A stretch of 64,000 bases of DNA from positions 1,426,001 through 1,490,000 of the forward strand of contig NZ_CP018335.1 of the NCBI RefSeq assembly GCF_001902295.1. Reading direction: 5' to 3'. Below, piece by piece: positions 1 through 9,189 of the stretch. The stretch's first letter is position 1. Every line of letters begins with the position of its first letter. The stretch comes from Clostridium kluyveri (GTDB taxonomy: Bacteria > Bacillota > Clostridia > Clostridiales > Clostridiaceae). The position numbers and the translations under genes were made by a program. Under the pieces are notes generated by a model, which was not told the origin of the DNA, did not search any database, and saw only the letters and a list, made by a program, of their open reading frames with translations.

Positions 1-303
1 ACAGGTTTTACCTATATAGAAGTTATGATGGCTATTACCATATTTTTAGTACTGTCTGCTTTGGCAGTTAGACTTAATATTACAGCAAATAAAAATATGA
101 ATATGCAGATTCAAAAGCAAAATGTGATGATGGAGGCACAAAAGTGTCTGGAAGAGTATAAAAATAATCCAGAAAATTATCAAAATACAAATTCACAGCT
201 TACTTTTAAAAAAAATCCTATTGAAAATGATCTTTTTGAAATTATAATAACTGATAATTCCAGCGGAGAAGAAATATTAAAATCATATTTTTTTGAAAAA
301 TAA
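1..303 (+). CDS. type IV prepilin-like protein (5' truncated by window edge)
   Basis: The reading frame is open from base 1 and starts inside a prepilin signature, TGFTYIEVMMA, the usual GFTLIEV processing and methylation site. It is followed by a hydrophobic helix and then a short polar, Asn/Lys-rich domain. The true start lies just outside the window. A prepilin peptidase would cleave before the Phe and the helix would pack into a pilus or pseudopilus. The next prepilin starts 9 bases downstream, so they are co-transcribed minor pilins. The fold is certain; which minor pilin this is cannot be said. Confidence 0.8.
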   Translation, partial: TGFTYIEVMMAITIFLVLSALAVRLNITANKNMNMQIQKQNVMMEAQKCLEEYKNNPENYQNTNSQLTFKKNPIENDLFEIIITDNSSGEEILKSYFFEK

Positions 304-312
304 GGTGAGAGC

Positions 313-846
313 ATGAAAAAAAAAGGATTTACTTTAATTGAATTGATGATAACCTTGACTATTTTTGCTATATTTTCAGTATATCTTTATCAAACTTTTT
401 TTTCACAGATAAGACAATCTTTTAGTTTGAACAATAATATAGATGTTCAGTATAATGTAAATAAAGCTTTAAATATGCTTACGGATAATATAAGAAGCTA
501 TAGTTCAACTAATGAAACTAAAGTTTTAAAATCTTCAGATGGGAGTAAATCAATTTCCATAAATCAAAATGGAGGAATTCAGGTAAATAGTGTAAATGAT
601 AGTGGTAATATAGTTAATGTGCTTTCAAATTTCCCAGAGCCGAGTTCATCTCCTCCTGCTGATATACAATATGATAGTATTAATAAAACCTTATATTTTA
701 AAAATGACAGTCAGAATAAGTGCTTTAATATAGATTCTGTTGATTTTTCAACTGAAAATAAAAATGGAATAATTGTAATTACAGTTTCCGTTTTAAAAGG
801 AAATGTACACATTGAAAGTTCCACAGCTGTTAATGTAAAGAAATGA
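313..846 (+). CDS. type IV prepilin-like minor pilin
   Basis: A 177-residue protein starting MKKKGFTLIELMITLTIF, a textbook type III prepilin leader: short basic leader, cleavage between G5 and F6, Glu at mature position 5, and a hydrophobic helix to about residue 30. The rest is polar and Ser/Asn-rich, consistent with an exported globular head. AAGGTGAG precedes the ATG. It lies between two other pilus-type genes. Size and position fit a PilW- or ComGF-like minor pilin, but the subclass is not certain. Confidence 0.85.
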   Translation: MKKKGFTLIELMITLTIFAIFSVYLYQTFFSQIRQSFSLNNNIDVQYNVNKALNMLTDNIRSYSSTNETKVLKSSDGSKSISINQNGGIQVNSVNDSGNIVNVLSNFPEPSSSPPADIQYDSINKTLYFKNDSQNKCFNIDSVDFSTENKNGIIVITVSVLKGNVHIESSTAVNVKK

Positions 847-892
847 AGTATTTTTTATTTTTGTACTATACAGAGGGAAGAAGGGAAATATT

Positions 893-1396
893 ATGAAAAA
901 AAAAGGTTCTGCCCTTTTAATAGTTGTTATTATTATGATGATAGTTTTTACGTTAGCTGCATATATGGTGGATACCAGTATTAAAAGCAATAGGACAGCT
1001 TCAGATACACTAAATAGAACTAGAGAATATTATAGTGCCGAAGCAGGTGTTTATGATTGCATAAATGAGATTAACAAAAAAATTGATGGTAAAGAAGTTG
1101 ATGAAAATATTGGAACCGATGGCAGTGCTTCAAATAAAATAACCTATAAGGATATTATAGAAGTTTATAAGGCCTCATTTCAATGTATAGAAAGGCCTAA
1201 TTCTAATGGGGATAATGATTCACCAAAAAAATACACCTTTAAAATCACCTCTTCAGGTAATTATGCTTCTCAAGGCTGCGGTATAGTTGCACAGGTATCC
1301 ATTTATTATAATATTAATAGTGTATCAAATGTATATGAGTATTCACGTTATACTATAGATAGCTGGAAAGTTTATAGTGCCTTAGATATTCAGTAG
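893..1396 (+). CDS. PilX-like pilus assembly protein
   Basis: A 167-residue protein with a basic N-terminus (MKKKGSALLIVV), a single hydrophobic helix at residues 6-27, and the REYYSAEAG motif at about residues 43-51. That motif is typical of the PilX N-terminal family of type IV pilus minor proteins. It lacks the classical GFTLIE site, as PilX-type proteins often do. It is the last gene of the pilin group. The C-terminal part is not recognisable beyond being polar. An AGAAGGGA ribosome site precedes the ATG. Confidence 0.7.
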   Translation: MKKKGSALLIVVIIMMIVFTLAAYMVDTSIKSNRTASDTLNRTREYYSAEAGVYDCINEINKKIDGKEVDENIGTDGSASNKITYKDIIEVYKASFQCIERPNSNGDNDSPKKYTFKITSSGNYASQGCGIVAQVSIYYNINSVSNVYEYSRYTIDSWKVYSALDIQ

Positions 1397-1524
1397 CAAG
1401 TTTAAGTTTTTCTGGTTCATATTATGTAACAATAGTGTTATAATTAGCAGTATAATTTCAGGTGTAGAGAATTATCAAATATTTAATTCAAATAATAATT
1501 TTGTAAAAAGGGAGGTAATTATAT

Positions 1525-2394
1525 ATGAGATATGAAGGCATTATCTATAGACCGCCTAGTGAAGCCTATAGCTTGATAATTCAGATTAGCGTGGGATGTG
1601 CACATAACAAGTGTACTTTTTGTAACATGTATAAGGCTAAAAAATTCAGAATAAAAAGTTTGGAAGAGGTATATGGGGATTTATATGAGGCAAGACAAAT
1701 GTATGGACATGTAGAACGTATATTTTTGGCAGATGGAGATTCGCTTGTGCTGCCCACGGAAAAATTAACACAGATATTGCTTAAAATAAAAGAATTATTT
1801 CCAGAATGCAAAAGGGTATCTGCTTATGCCACACCTGGAGATATTTTAAGAAAATCTCCAGAGGAGCTTAAAGAATTAAAAGAATTGGGTATAGGTATAT
1901 TTTACATGGGAATAGAAAGTGGAAGTGATTTAATATTAAAAGAAATACGAAAAGGAGTTACTTCAGAGGAAATAATAGAGGCAGGACAAAAGATTAAAAA
2001 AAGTGGTATCAAGATTTCTGTAACATTTATTTCAGGTATAGGTGGAAAGGATAAATGGCAGGAAAATGCCAGGGAATCTGCAAGGGTTATAACTGAAATT
2101 AATCCTGATTATGTAGGACTTTTAACTCTTATGGTGGAACCTGGAACAAAAATGTATGATGATATTAATAGTGAAAAGTTCAAACTTCTAAGTCCAGAGG
2201 AAATTATGCTAGAAACTAGAGAATTAATTAAGAATATTCATACCACCAATTGTGTTTTTAGAAGCAACCATGCATCAAATTATGTAGCTTTAAGTGGGAC
2301 TTTATCTGAAGACAGTGAAAGGCTTATTGCTCTCATTGATGATGTTTTAAGTGGAAAATATGGATATAAGCCCGAGAAATTCAGAAGATTATAA
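1525..2394 (+). CDS. radical SAM protein (Elp3/MiaB-type fold)
   Basis: A 289-residue protein with the radical SAM cluster motif C-x3-C-x2-C (CAHNKCTFC) at about residues 25-33. A GGE-like segment follows near residue 70 (LADGDSLV), and FYMGIESGSD near residue 128 is typical of Elp3/MiaB-fold radical SAM enzymes. It would bind a [4Fe-4S] cluster and cleave SAM; the substrate is unknown. It has only the catalytic core, with no B12, SPASM or TRAM domain visible. It stands alone between the pilin and chemotaxis genes and has its own terminator. Strong site GGGAGG before the ATG. Confidence 0.85.
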   Translation: MRYEGIIYRPPSEAYSLIIQISVGCAHNKCTFCNMYKAKKFRIKSLEEVYGDLYEARQMYGHVERIFLADGDSLVLPTEKLTQILLKIKELFPECKRVSAYATPGDILRKSPEELKELKELGIGIFYMGIESGSDLILKEIRKGVTSEEIIEAGQKIKKSGIKISVTFISGIGGKDKWQENARESARVITEINPDYVGLLTLMVEPGTKMYDDINSEKFKLLSPEEIMLETRELIKNIHTTNCVFRSNHASNYVALSGTLSEDSERLIALIDDVLSGKYGYKPEKFRRL

Positions 2395-2422
2395 GAAAAA
2401 TATAATTTATAAAAATGATAAG

Positions 2423-2466
2423 AAGAGTCTAAAGTGCACTTTAAAGGGCAGGACTCTTATTTTTTA
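2423..2466 (+). terminator. rho-independent terminator after the radical SAM gene
   Basis: Stem AAGAGTC (2423-2429) pairs with GACTCTT (2452-2458), with an inner palindrome AAAGTGCACTTT, followed by ATTTTTTAT. It lies 29 bases after the radical SAM stop codon. Confidence 0.8.
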
Positions 2467-2599
2467 TCTAAAATTTTATAGTATATGAGTAATTATTTAA
2501 AAAAATGAATATTTTTGTAAATGACTCTATATTTCTATAAATATTTATAAAAATGAAGGAAAAACGTGAGAGATGTAGAACATATATTATATTCACTAT

Positions 2600-2670
2600 A
2601 AATAAATTTAATTTATTTTATAATTAAATTTATTTTTATCATAAAAATAAATATTTATGATAAATTAAAT
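2600..2670. repeat. overlapping AT-rich palindromes upstream of cheY
   Basis: Almost pure A/T sequence with nested inverted repeats, for example AATTTAATTT against AATTAAATT, ATTTATTTTTAT against ATAAAAATAAAT, and ATCATAAA against a matching TTTATGAT. It fills the space just before the cheY ribosome site. It could be a promoter UP-element or operator region, or a weak hairpin. No clear sigma-28 or sigma-A promoter was found in it. Confidence 0.4.
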
Positions 2671-2698
2671 AGGAAAATGTAATATGAGGAGGAGTTTT

Positions 2699-3061
2699 AT
2701 GAGAAAGATACTTATTGTTGATGACGCATCTTTTATGAGGATTTCTTTAAGGACTATGCTGCAGAAAAATGGTTTTGAAGTTGTGGGAGAAGCTGAAAAT
2801 GGAATATCTGCAATTTTGAAATATAAACAGTTTAATCCCGATATTGTTACTTTAGATATTACAATGCCTGACATGGATGGTATTGAAGTACTTAAAGAAA
2901 TTAAAAAATATGATAGTGAAGCAAAAATTGTAATGATAACTGCCATGGGACAAAAAACCATGGTGAAGAAATCTATATTAAGTGGTGCTAGGTCATTCAT
3001 CGTTAAACCGTTTAAAGAAGAACAGTTAATTGAAACACTTAATAAAGTGATGTTCATTTAG
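2699..3061 (+). CDS. cheY: chemotaxis response regulator CheY
   Basis: A single receiver domain of 120 residues with the acidic pair D8-D9, phospho-acceptor D53 (LDITMPDMDG), the Thr in IVMITA and the conserved Lys in IVKPFK. There is no output domain. The start at 2699 is chosen because GAGGAGG ends 6 bases upstream; an in-frame ATG at 2684 lies before that site. It is followed at once by cheA, cheW and an MCP gene, so it is the chemotaxis CheY that signals to the flagellar switch. Confidence 0.95.
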   Translation: MRKILIVDDASFMRISLRTMLQKNGFEVVGEAENGISAILKYKQFNPDIVTLDITMPDMDGIEVLKEIKKYDSEAKIVMITAMGQKTMVKKSILSGARSFIVKPFKEEQLIETLNKVMFI

Positions 3062-3084
3062 ATATTATTAAGAGGTAGAGAGTT

Positions 3085-5112
3085 ATGACAAATAAATACT
3101 CAAATGATCCTATACTTGAATCCTATATATTTGAAACTTCTGATTTAATAAATAAGCTTGAAACTTTGGTGCTGGATAATGAAAATTCAAGTTGTTACTG
3201 CCAGGAATGTATTGATGAAATTTTTCGTATTGTACATACAATCAAAGGTTCTTCAGCTATGATGTCCTATGATTATATTTCAATGTTGGCTCACTCTATA
3301 GAAGATCTGTTATATTTTATCAGAGAGAATAATTCTGAATATCTGGATTATAAAGAATTATCTGATTTAATATTGAAATCTGTAGATTTTATAAAGGGAG
3401 AAATTGATAAAATAAAGGCAGGGAATGGAGTACAGGGTATATGTGATGACATGATAAATGAAAATATAAAGTTTCTTGAAAAGCTAAGTAAATGTGATTT
3501 ACCTGAAGAAAATAAAATTGTAGATAGCCAGGAGGTAGATAAATCCGATATCGATAAGAAGGATACTCTATATAAAGCTGTAATATTCTTCGAAGACAGC
3601 TGCCAGATGGAAAATTTAAGAGCCTATACGGTAGTGGAAACTTTTAAAAAATTTTGCCATGAATTATATTATGTGCCTGAAGATATAATTGATAATGACA
3701 ATACCTGTAGTTTAATACGTGAAGAAGGATTCAAACTATTTATAAAATGTGATAAATCTTATGATGAAGTGGAGGAAATCTTAAAGCATACGGTTTTCTT
3801 AAAAAGTGTTAAACTCATGAGAATGGAAGAACATGAAGAAGTTTATCCTGTTTCTAGGCCAAAAGAAAATGTGGATTTAAATGGACATGTTCCCTATCAG
3901 CCTTTACTAGGGAAACGAGAAAAAGTACAAGATAAATCAAATGTACAAAATTTTATAAATGTAAAGGTTGAAAAGCTTGATAAGCTTATGGATTTAGTAG
4001 AAGAAATGGTTATTGCAGAATCCATGGTAACTGAAAATCCAGATTTAAAAGGGCTAAAGTTGGATAATTTTCGAAAATCCGCAAGACAACTTCGTAAAAT
4101 TACAAAAGAAATTCAAGATACAGTAATGTCTGTAAGGATGGTGCCCGTATATGGAATTTTTCATAAGATGAATCGCATAGTGCATGATATGAATAAAAAA
4201 TTAAATAAGAAGGTTAAGTTAAAATTTATTGGAGAAGATACGGAAGTAGATAAAAATATAATAGAGCACATATCAGATCCTATTATGCATCTGGTGCGTA
4301 ATTCAATTGATCATGGAATAGAATCTGCAGAATACAGAAGATCTCTAGGTAAAAGTGAAATAGGTACTATTATTTTAGAGGCAAAAAATCAGGATAATTA
4401 TGTTGTGGTAATGATAAAAGATGATGGAGCAGGATTTAATAAAGAAAGAATTCTAAAAAAGGCGCATGAAAAAGGGCTTTTAAAAAAACCTGCAGATGAG
4501 ATGAGTGATAAGGAAATTTATGATTTAATATTCATTCCAGGATTCTCTATAAAGGAAAATATAACAGAATTCAGTGGGCGTGGAGTGGGAATGGATGTAG
4601 TAATAAAAAACATTAAAGAGATTGGAGGAATAGTGACAGTTCAAAGTAAAGATAATGAAGGAACCCTCATAACCATAAAAATACCCAGTACCCTTGCTAT
4701 TATAGATGGAATAAATGTGAGGGTAGGAGATTATTATTATACCATTCCTGTTACCATAATAACGAAATTTTTCAGACCAAAAGCTGATGACATTTTTCAC
4801 ATTGAAAAAGATGAAATGATAATGGTAAGAGAAAAATGCTGTCCTGTAATTCGTATACATAAATTATACGGAATTGAAACTAGTGTTAAAGAATTAGCAG
4901 ATGGGATAATTGTCATGGCAGAGAATGAAGATAAGTTTGTGTGCATATTTGCAGATGAGTTATTGGGCCAACAACAGGTGGTGGTAAAACCTCTCCCTGA
5001 TTATGTAAAAAAAATCAAAAATATAAAGGGTATATCCGGCTGTACAGTACTGGGGGATGGAAGTATGAGTTTAATACTTAACATAGGGGAATTGAATGGG
5101 AGTATCAGCTAA
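3085..5112 (+). CDS. cheA: chemotaxis histidine kinase CheA
   Basis: A 675-residue protein with CheA domain order. The HPt domain carries the phosphorylated His at about residue 51 (RIVHTIKGSS). A P2-like region follows, then a dimerisation helix pair near 315-370. The HATPase core has the N box HLVRNSIDHGIE near 404, DDGAGF near 445 and GRGVGMD near 497. A CheW-like domain runs from about 535 to the end. It phosphorylates CheY and is coupled to receptors by CheW. It sits 23 bases after cheY in the same operon. Length is normal for the family. Confidence 0.97.
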   Translation: MTNKYSNDPILESYIFETSDLINKLETLVLDNENSSCYCQECIDEIFRIVHTIKGSSAMMSYDYISMLAHSIEDLLYFIRENNSEYLDYKELSDLILKSVDFIKGEIDKIKAGNGVQGICDDMINENIKFLEKLSKCDLPEENKIVDSQEVDKSDIDKKDTLYKAVIFFEDSCQMENLRAYTVVETFKKFCHELYYVPEDIIDNDNTCSLIREEGFKLFIKCDKSYDEVEEILKHTVFLKSVKLMRMEEHEEVYPVSRPKENVDLNGHVPYQPLLGKREKVQDKSNVQNFINVKVEKLDKLMDLVEEMVIAESMVTENPDLKGLKLDNFRKSARQLRKITKEIQDTVMSVRMVPVYGIFHKMNRIVHDMNKKLNKKVKLKFIGEDTEVDKNIIEHISDPIMHLVRNSIDHGIESAEYRRSLGKSEIGTIILEAKNQDNYVVVMIKDDGAGFNKERILKKAHEKGLLKKPADEMSDKEIYDLIFIPGFSIKENITEFSGRGVGMDVVIKNIKEIGGIVTVQSKDNEGTLITIKIPSTLAIIDGINVRVGDYYYTIPVTIITKFFRPKADDIFHIEKDEMIMVREKCCPVIRIHKLYGIETSVKELADGIIVMAENEDKFVCIFADELLGQQQVVVKPLPDYVKKIKNIKGISGCTVLGDGSMSLILNIGELNGSIS

Positions 5113-5158
5113 TTTCCGCGTTTGAATAAAATAATTTGTAGTGAAGGGATCTGTAAAT

Positions 5159-5653
5159 ATGACTAAACCTGTATATGATATTTTTGTGGAAGATGGAGAA
5201 GATACCCAAAAGGATAAGTATCTTATATTTGCACTGGCAAATGAATTCTATGGTATAGATATTAAATATGTTATTGAAATAATAGGAATTCAATCTATAA
5301 GCAAGGTGCCAGAGTTACCTGAATATATAAAAGGTATAATAAATTTGAGAGGTAAGATTATACCGGTAATGGATGTAAGATTGAGATTTAAAGAGGAGTA
5401 TAGGGAATACAATGATAGGACATGCATTATAGTGATAGAAATGGAGGATATAACCATAGGCCTAATTGTGGATAGTGTATTGGAAGTAGCGGATATATCT
5501 GATTCAGAGATTGTAGATCCGCCAGAAATAGGAAACCATAAAAATAGGTTTGTAAGAGGTATAGGAAAATCACAAAACAGCATAAGGCTGATTTTGAATT
5601 GCAATAAGTTATTAAGTGATGAAGAAATAGATGTTTTGTCAGATAATATTTAA
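5159..5653 (+). CDS. cheW: chemotaxis coupling protein CheW
   Basis: A 164-residue CheW-domain protein with the typical core: FALANEFYGIDIKYVIEI, then LPEYIKGIINLRGKIIPVMDVR, then VDSVLEV. It links MCP receptors to CheA. The ATG at 5159 is preferred over an in-frame GTG at 5141, because GAAGGGA at 5142-5148 is placed as its ribosome site. Third gene of the che operon. Confidence 0.95.
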   Translation: MTKPVYDIFVEDGEDTQKDKYLIFALANEFYGIDIKYVIEIIGIQSISKVPELPEYIKGIINLRGKIIPVMDVRLRFKEEYREYNDRTCIIVIEMEDITIGLIVDSVLEVADISDSEIVDPPEIGNHKNRFVRGIGKSQNSIRLILNCNKLLSDEEIDVLSDNI

Positions 5654-5671
5654 CATTAAAGGAGATAAGAT

Positions 5672-7219
5672 ATGAAGTGGTTTAATAATTTTAAAATAGG
5701 AATTAGGTTATTAACTGGTTTTGGTATGATGGTAATAATTATGCTTGTTATTGGTCTTGTGGGAATAAATGGTATAAGCAAGGTAAACGAGTTAGATACT
5801 GAGTTATATGAAAAGATGACAGTACCTTTGGGAGAATTAGTTACAATGACCAGCTCTTATAATAATATAAGAACTGCTTTAAGAGACGTGGTTTTATCAA
5901 AGGATGAGACTAACATTGTGAAATATTCAGATAATGTAAAGGTAAATAGTAATAACTTTGATGATGAATTAGAAGAATTTTCAAAAACGCTTATAACTGA
6001 TCAGGGAAAACAAAAAATCCAAAATCTTAAGGAAAACAAATCTAAATATATGGACATAGCCAATAAAGTTATTGAATTATCGAAAAATAGTAAAAATGAT
6101 GAAGCTGCCAATTTGATTTATAGCGAACTTACAAAAGTTCAAGAAAATATGGAAAGTGATTTAAAAGCTATTGCAAGTCTTAAGGAGAGTAATGCTAAAA
6201 GTTTTTCAGATAGCAATGGTCAAACTGCCCATACAGTAAAGATATTAGTTATAGTTTTAATGGCTATAGGGGTAATTGCTGCATTAGTGCTTGGAATATT
6301 TATATCATCATCTGTAAGTAAACCTATAACGGAAATTATGTATTCTGCAAATAAAATTGCAGAAGGAGATTTAAATATTGAGATCAAGGTTGATTCCAGG
6401 GATGAAATAGGAATACTTGAGAATAGTTTTAAAAAAATGGCGGCTCATCTAAATGAAGTTATAAAAAGTATTAATTCTGCGGCAGATCAGGTAGCCATGG
6501 GATCCAAACAGATAGCTGATTCAGGTATAGTTCTTTCTCAAGGGGCCTCTGAGCAAGCTAGTTCCATAGAACAGCTTACAGCCTCCTTAGAAGAAATTTC
6601 TTCAAGCACGAAATTTAATGCAGATAATTCAAATGAATCAAATAAACTTACAGAAGAAGTTAAAAACAGTGCAAATGAAGGAAGTTCACACATGAAAGAA
6701 ATGCTCCAAAGTATGGATGAGATAAATGCGGCATCGGAAAATATACATAAAATCATAAAAGTTATAGATGAAATTGCATTTCAGACAAATATCTTGGCAT
6801 TGAATGCAGCTGTAGAAGCTGCAAGGGCAGGGCAGTACGGAAAAGGTTTTGCAGTAGTGGCAGAAGAGGTAAGAAATTTGGCTGCCAAATCAGCAGATGC
6901 AGCAAAAGAAACCACTTCTATGATAGAAAATTCAATTAAAAAATCAGAAAGAGGTACTAAAATTGTACATGAAACGGCGGAAGCTTTTGATAAAATTGTA
7001 AAAGGTGTTATAAAAGTAGACAATATAGTAAGAGAAATAGCTTCTGCTTCCAGTGAACAAGCTGCAGGCATTGAGCAGATTAAAGGAGGGATAATGCAGG
7101 TATCAGAAGTAGTACAGCAAAATTCAACTGCATCCGAAGAAAGTGCTTCTGCCAGTGAAGAACTTTCAAATCAGGCAGAACTTATGAGAGAACAGGTTAA
7201 GAAGTTTAAAGTGAAATAA
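5672..7219 (+). CDS. methyl-accepting chemotaxis protein (4HB sensor, HAMP)
   Basis: A 515-residue receptor. TM1 is near residues 12-31, then an extracytoplasmic four-helix-bundle sensor of about 155 residues, TM2 near 188-212, a HAMP domain (KPITEIMYSANKIAEGDL) near 213-265 and a full signalling domain. The hairpin tip is intact: FQTNILALNAAVEAARAG followed by GKGFAVVAEEVRNLA. There is no C-terminal CheR/CheB tether pentapeptide. The ligand cannot be read from sequence. It is the last gene of the che operon. Confidence 0.95.
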   Translation: MKWFNNFKIGIRLLTGFGMMVIIMLVIGLVGINGISKVNELDTELYEKMTVPLGELVTMTSSYNNIRTALRDVVLSKDETNIVKYSDNVKVNSNNFDDELEEFSKTLITDQGKQKIQNLKENKSKYMDIANKVIELSKNSKNDEAANLIYSELTKVQENMESDLKAIASLKESNAKSFSDSNGQTAHTVKILVIVLMAIGVIAALVLGIFISSSVSKPITEIMYSANKIAEGDLNIEIKVDSRDEIGILENSFKKMAAHLNEVIKSINSAADQVAMGSKQIADSGIVLSQGASEQASSIEQLTASLEEISSSTKFNADNSNESNKLTEEVKNSANEGSSHMKEMLQSMDEINAASENIHKIIKVIDEIAFQTNILALNAAVEAARAGQYGKGFAVVAEEVRNLAAKSADAAKETTSMIENSIKKSERGTKIVHETAEAFDKIVKGVIKVDNIVREIASASSEQAAGIEQIKGGIMQVSEVVQQNSTASEESASASEELSNQAELMREQVKKFKVK

Positions 7220-7234
7220 ATTTAAAAATGTATG

Positions 7235-7264
7235 TGGGTCATAATACTTTAAAGGCTTATGACC
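7235..7264. terminator. stem-loop between convergent MCP and uspA genes
   Basis: GGGTCATAA and TTATGACCC form a 9 bp stem between convergent genes. No long U-run follows on the plus strand; on the minus strand a T-rich stretch follows after about 6 bases. It probably ends transcription from one or both sides. Confidence 0.55.
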
Positions 7265-7283
7265 CTGAAAACAAACATATACC

Positions 7284-7697
7284 TTATTCTGGAACGACAA
7301 TAACTAATGTATCTGCATTTTTCAAGACCTTGTTAGTTACAGAACCAATAATTCTAGCCAGTCCCTTTTTATTGGATTTAGTCATAATTATTACATCGTA
7401 ATTATCTAACTTTGATTTTAGTAATATTTTGTCAGGAGCAGAGCCAAAATCACTATATTTTTCTACTTCATAGCCTTGAAGCTTTTTCTCGGCTTTGTCC
7501 AATACTTCATCCATGTCTTTTTGAGCTTGCTCTATAGTAGAATTTGTTATAGTCATATCATTTGCCATGACGATCTCTCTGATAGTCATAAGGGTTATTG
7601 TTACTTTATCTTCCTTGAATAATTTTTTTAGCCAGTCAAGAGAGTGCATACTTCGATCAGTTCCGTCTAAAGGCACTAAAATTTTTTTCTTTGTCAT
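7284..7697 (-). CDS. universal stress protein UspA family (copy 1)
   Basis: A 137-residue single Usp domain (KKKILVPLDGTDRSMHSLDW at the N-terminus). The C-terminal nucleotide loop ends in GSVTNKVLKNADTLVIVVPE. The usual G-x2-G-x9-G-S/T loop is degenerate: the first two Gly positions are not conserved, so ATP binding is uncertain. The ATG at 7697 follows AAGGA by 10 bases; an upstream in-frame GTG sits on top of that site. It is a close paralogue of the next gene, in tandem, and probably a recent duplication. Confidence 0.88.
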   Translation of the reverse strand: MTKKKILVPLDGTDRSMHSLDWLKKLFKEDKVTITLMTIREIVMANDMTITNSTIEQAQKDMDEVLDKAEKKLQGYEVEKYSDFGSAPDKILLKSKLDNYDVIIMTKSNKKGLARIIGSVTNKVLKNADTLVIVVPE

Positions 7698-7799
7698 GTA
7701 AAACACATCCTTTTCAATAATATGTTATATAAGAGTTCTTATATATTTATATCTACTGTGATATAAATATATTTCCTTATCAAAATTTTATAATTAAGT

Positions 7800-8210
7800 T
7801 TATTCTGGAATGATAGCAACTAATGTATCTGCATTTTTTATAATTTTGCTGGTTACAGAACCAATCATTCTATCTAAAGCTGTCTTTGTGGATCTTGTCA
7901 TAACTATCATATCAAATTTATCCTGTTCTGCTTTTTTTAATATTTTATCATCAGCATATCCAAAAGTAAGGTATTTTTCTACTTCATAACCATCAAGCTC
8001 TTTTTCAGCCTTATCTAAAACTCTATGGCTTATTTGCTTTGCCCTGTACATTTTATCTTTTATCATGGTATCTTTTGCCATAAACATTTCTACAACATTC
8101 ATGAGAGTCACTTGTATTTCATCTTTTTCAAATAATTTTTTTATCCAATCAAGAGAGTGCATACTTCGGTCAGTACCGTCTACTGGTATTAAAATTTTTC
8201 TTTTTGTCAT
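7800..8210 (-). CDS. universal stress protein UspA family (copy 2)
   Basis: A 136-residue single Usp domain, very similar to the downstream copy: the N-terminal GTDRSMHSLDW and C-terminal NADTLVAIIPE blocks are shared. The nucleotide-binding Gly loop is degenerate in the same way. The upstream sequence, including the AAGGATGTGTTT ribosome site, is also shared, which supports tandem duplication. A separation of about 100 bases leaves room for a separate promoter for the second copy. Role: stress protein of unknown target. Confidence 0.88.
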   Translation of the reverse strand: MTKRKILIPVDGTDRSMHSLDWIKKLFEKDEIQVTLMNVVEMFMAKDTMIKDKMYRAKQISHRVLDKAEKELDGYEVEKYLTFGYADDKILKKAEQDKFDMIVMTRSTKTALDRMIGSVTSKIIKNADTLVAIIPE

Positions 8211-8380
8211 GTGAAACACATCCTTTTCAATTATTTATTTTAAGTTTATAGCAATTGCAAACGTATGTCCATTATAACGTTTTCTATATAAAAGTATAAT
8301 CCTTTCAATTTTATAATACAAGTAATTATCTTTATATTTTCAACAAAATGCTCTAGTATGAAATAATGATGTGGCTATAT

Positions 8381-8845
8381 TTAAGAGCCTATTTTATTAA
8401 ATAATTTCAAGCCTAAAGCAATCAATCCAGAGGTTATCATAGGGCCTACAGGAACACCACCTAAAAAAGCAGCGGCAATTACTGCTCCTAAAATTAAAGC
8501 AGGCATAATTTCACTGTGACCTTGAATAGTTAAGTAGTTCATACCAAGTCCACTTAAATAAGTTGTAAAAAGGGAAACCAAAAGAGCAAATACTCCAAGC
8601 CATGAGGTAAATACATTTCTAATGTTTATATAGCTTACATTTCCATCGGCAATAGGTATTAAAATGGATGCTATAAGTATTACTAAACCTAGAAATAATC
8701 CGTTTTCTTGTAAATAGGGAAATATAAATTTATCTGCATTTAAAAGCTTCAAGATCAAAAGAAAGCAGGTAGCTATTGCCACAGAATTAGCTCTCCCAAG
8801 TACAGAAGCAGTTAGTATTATTATTAATATAATAGTGGATTCCAA
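8381..8845 (-). CDS. DUF441 family integral membrane protein (YeaL/YtwI-like)
   Basis: A 154-residue, almost fully hydrophobic protein with four to five predicted membrane segments. It has the family's N-terminal Gly-Arg-Ala-Asn (SVLGRANSVAIA) and a C-terminal GGVPVGPMITSGLIAL. The DUF441 function is unknown. The start codon is TTG at 8845, supported by AAGGAGA about 9 bases upstream. It stands alone, upstream of the usp pair on the same strand. Confidence 0.85.
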   Translation of the reverse strand: MESTIILIIILTASVLGRANSVAIATCFLLILKLLNADKFIFPYLQENGLFLGLVILIASILIPIADGNVSYINIRNVFTSWLGVFALLVSLFTTYLSGLGMNYLTIQGHSEIMPALILGAVIAAAFLGGVPVGPMITSGLIALGLKLFNKIGS

Positions 8846-9189
8846 ATTTAAATCATCTCCTTAATGGTAGTGGTCGGATAAACAGTTACATTTGAGAAAA
8901 TATATGATTTTGAATATTTAAATATGACAATAACCAATATAGTTGACTTTAATTTTTTTATAAAGAATAATAATATATCTTTTACGTATAATTAAAATAA
9001 AGAAACTGTTGAATAAAATGATTAAAATAAAGATTGTGATGAAAATATCAAGTATATTTTACCTATGGCGTCTAATTTACGATAAAGCAGGAATTTTGCT
9101 GTGATTTATAGTATTATAGTATTGAAGGTATGAAGGTATGAAGGTATTCATAATTATGCCTTTATTATATTGTTAAGGAGGAATTTTTT
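8846..9189. other. intergenic region between divergent genes
   Basis: 344 bases without a gene between the DUF441 gene (minus) and the DUF3867-like gene (plus). It is AT-rich. The only feature seen is the short tandem repeat at 9124-9147. No clear promoter or riboswitch was recognised. Confidence 0.5.
9124..9147 (+). repeat. 3 x 8-bp tandem repeat GAAGGTAT
   Basis: Three perfect copies of GAAGGTAT in the leader of the next gene, about 40 bases before its start. They could vary in number by slippage. No function is visible. Confidence 0.75.

Noticed and set aside
7284..8210. Tandem uspA genes as a toxin-antitoxin or other paired system
   Set aside because: Both are ordinary Usp domains with near-identical flanks; simple tandem duplication explains them.
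9110..9150. Tandem repeats as a CRISPR array
   Set aside because: Only three directly adjacent 8-base units with no spacers, and no cas genes in the window.
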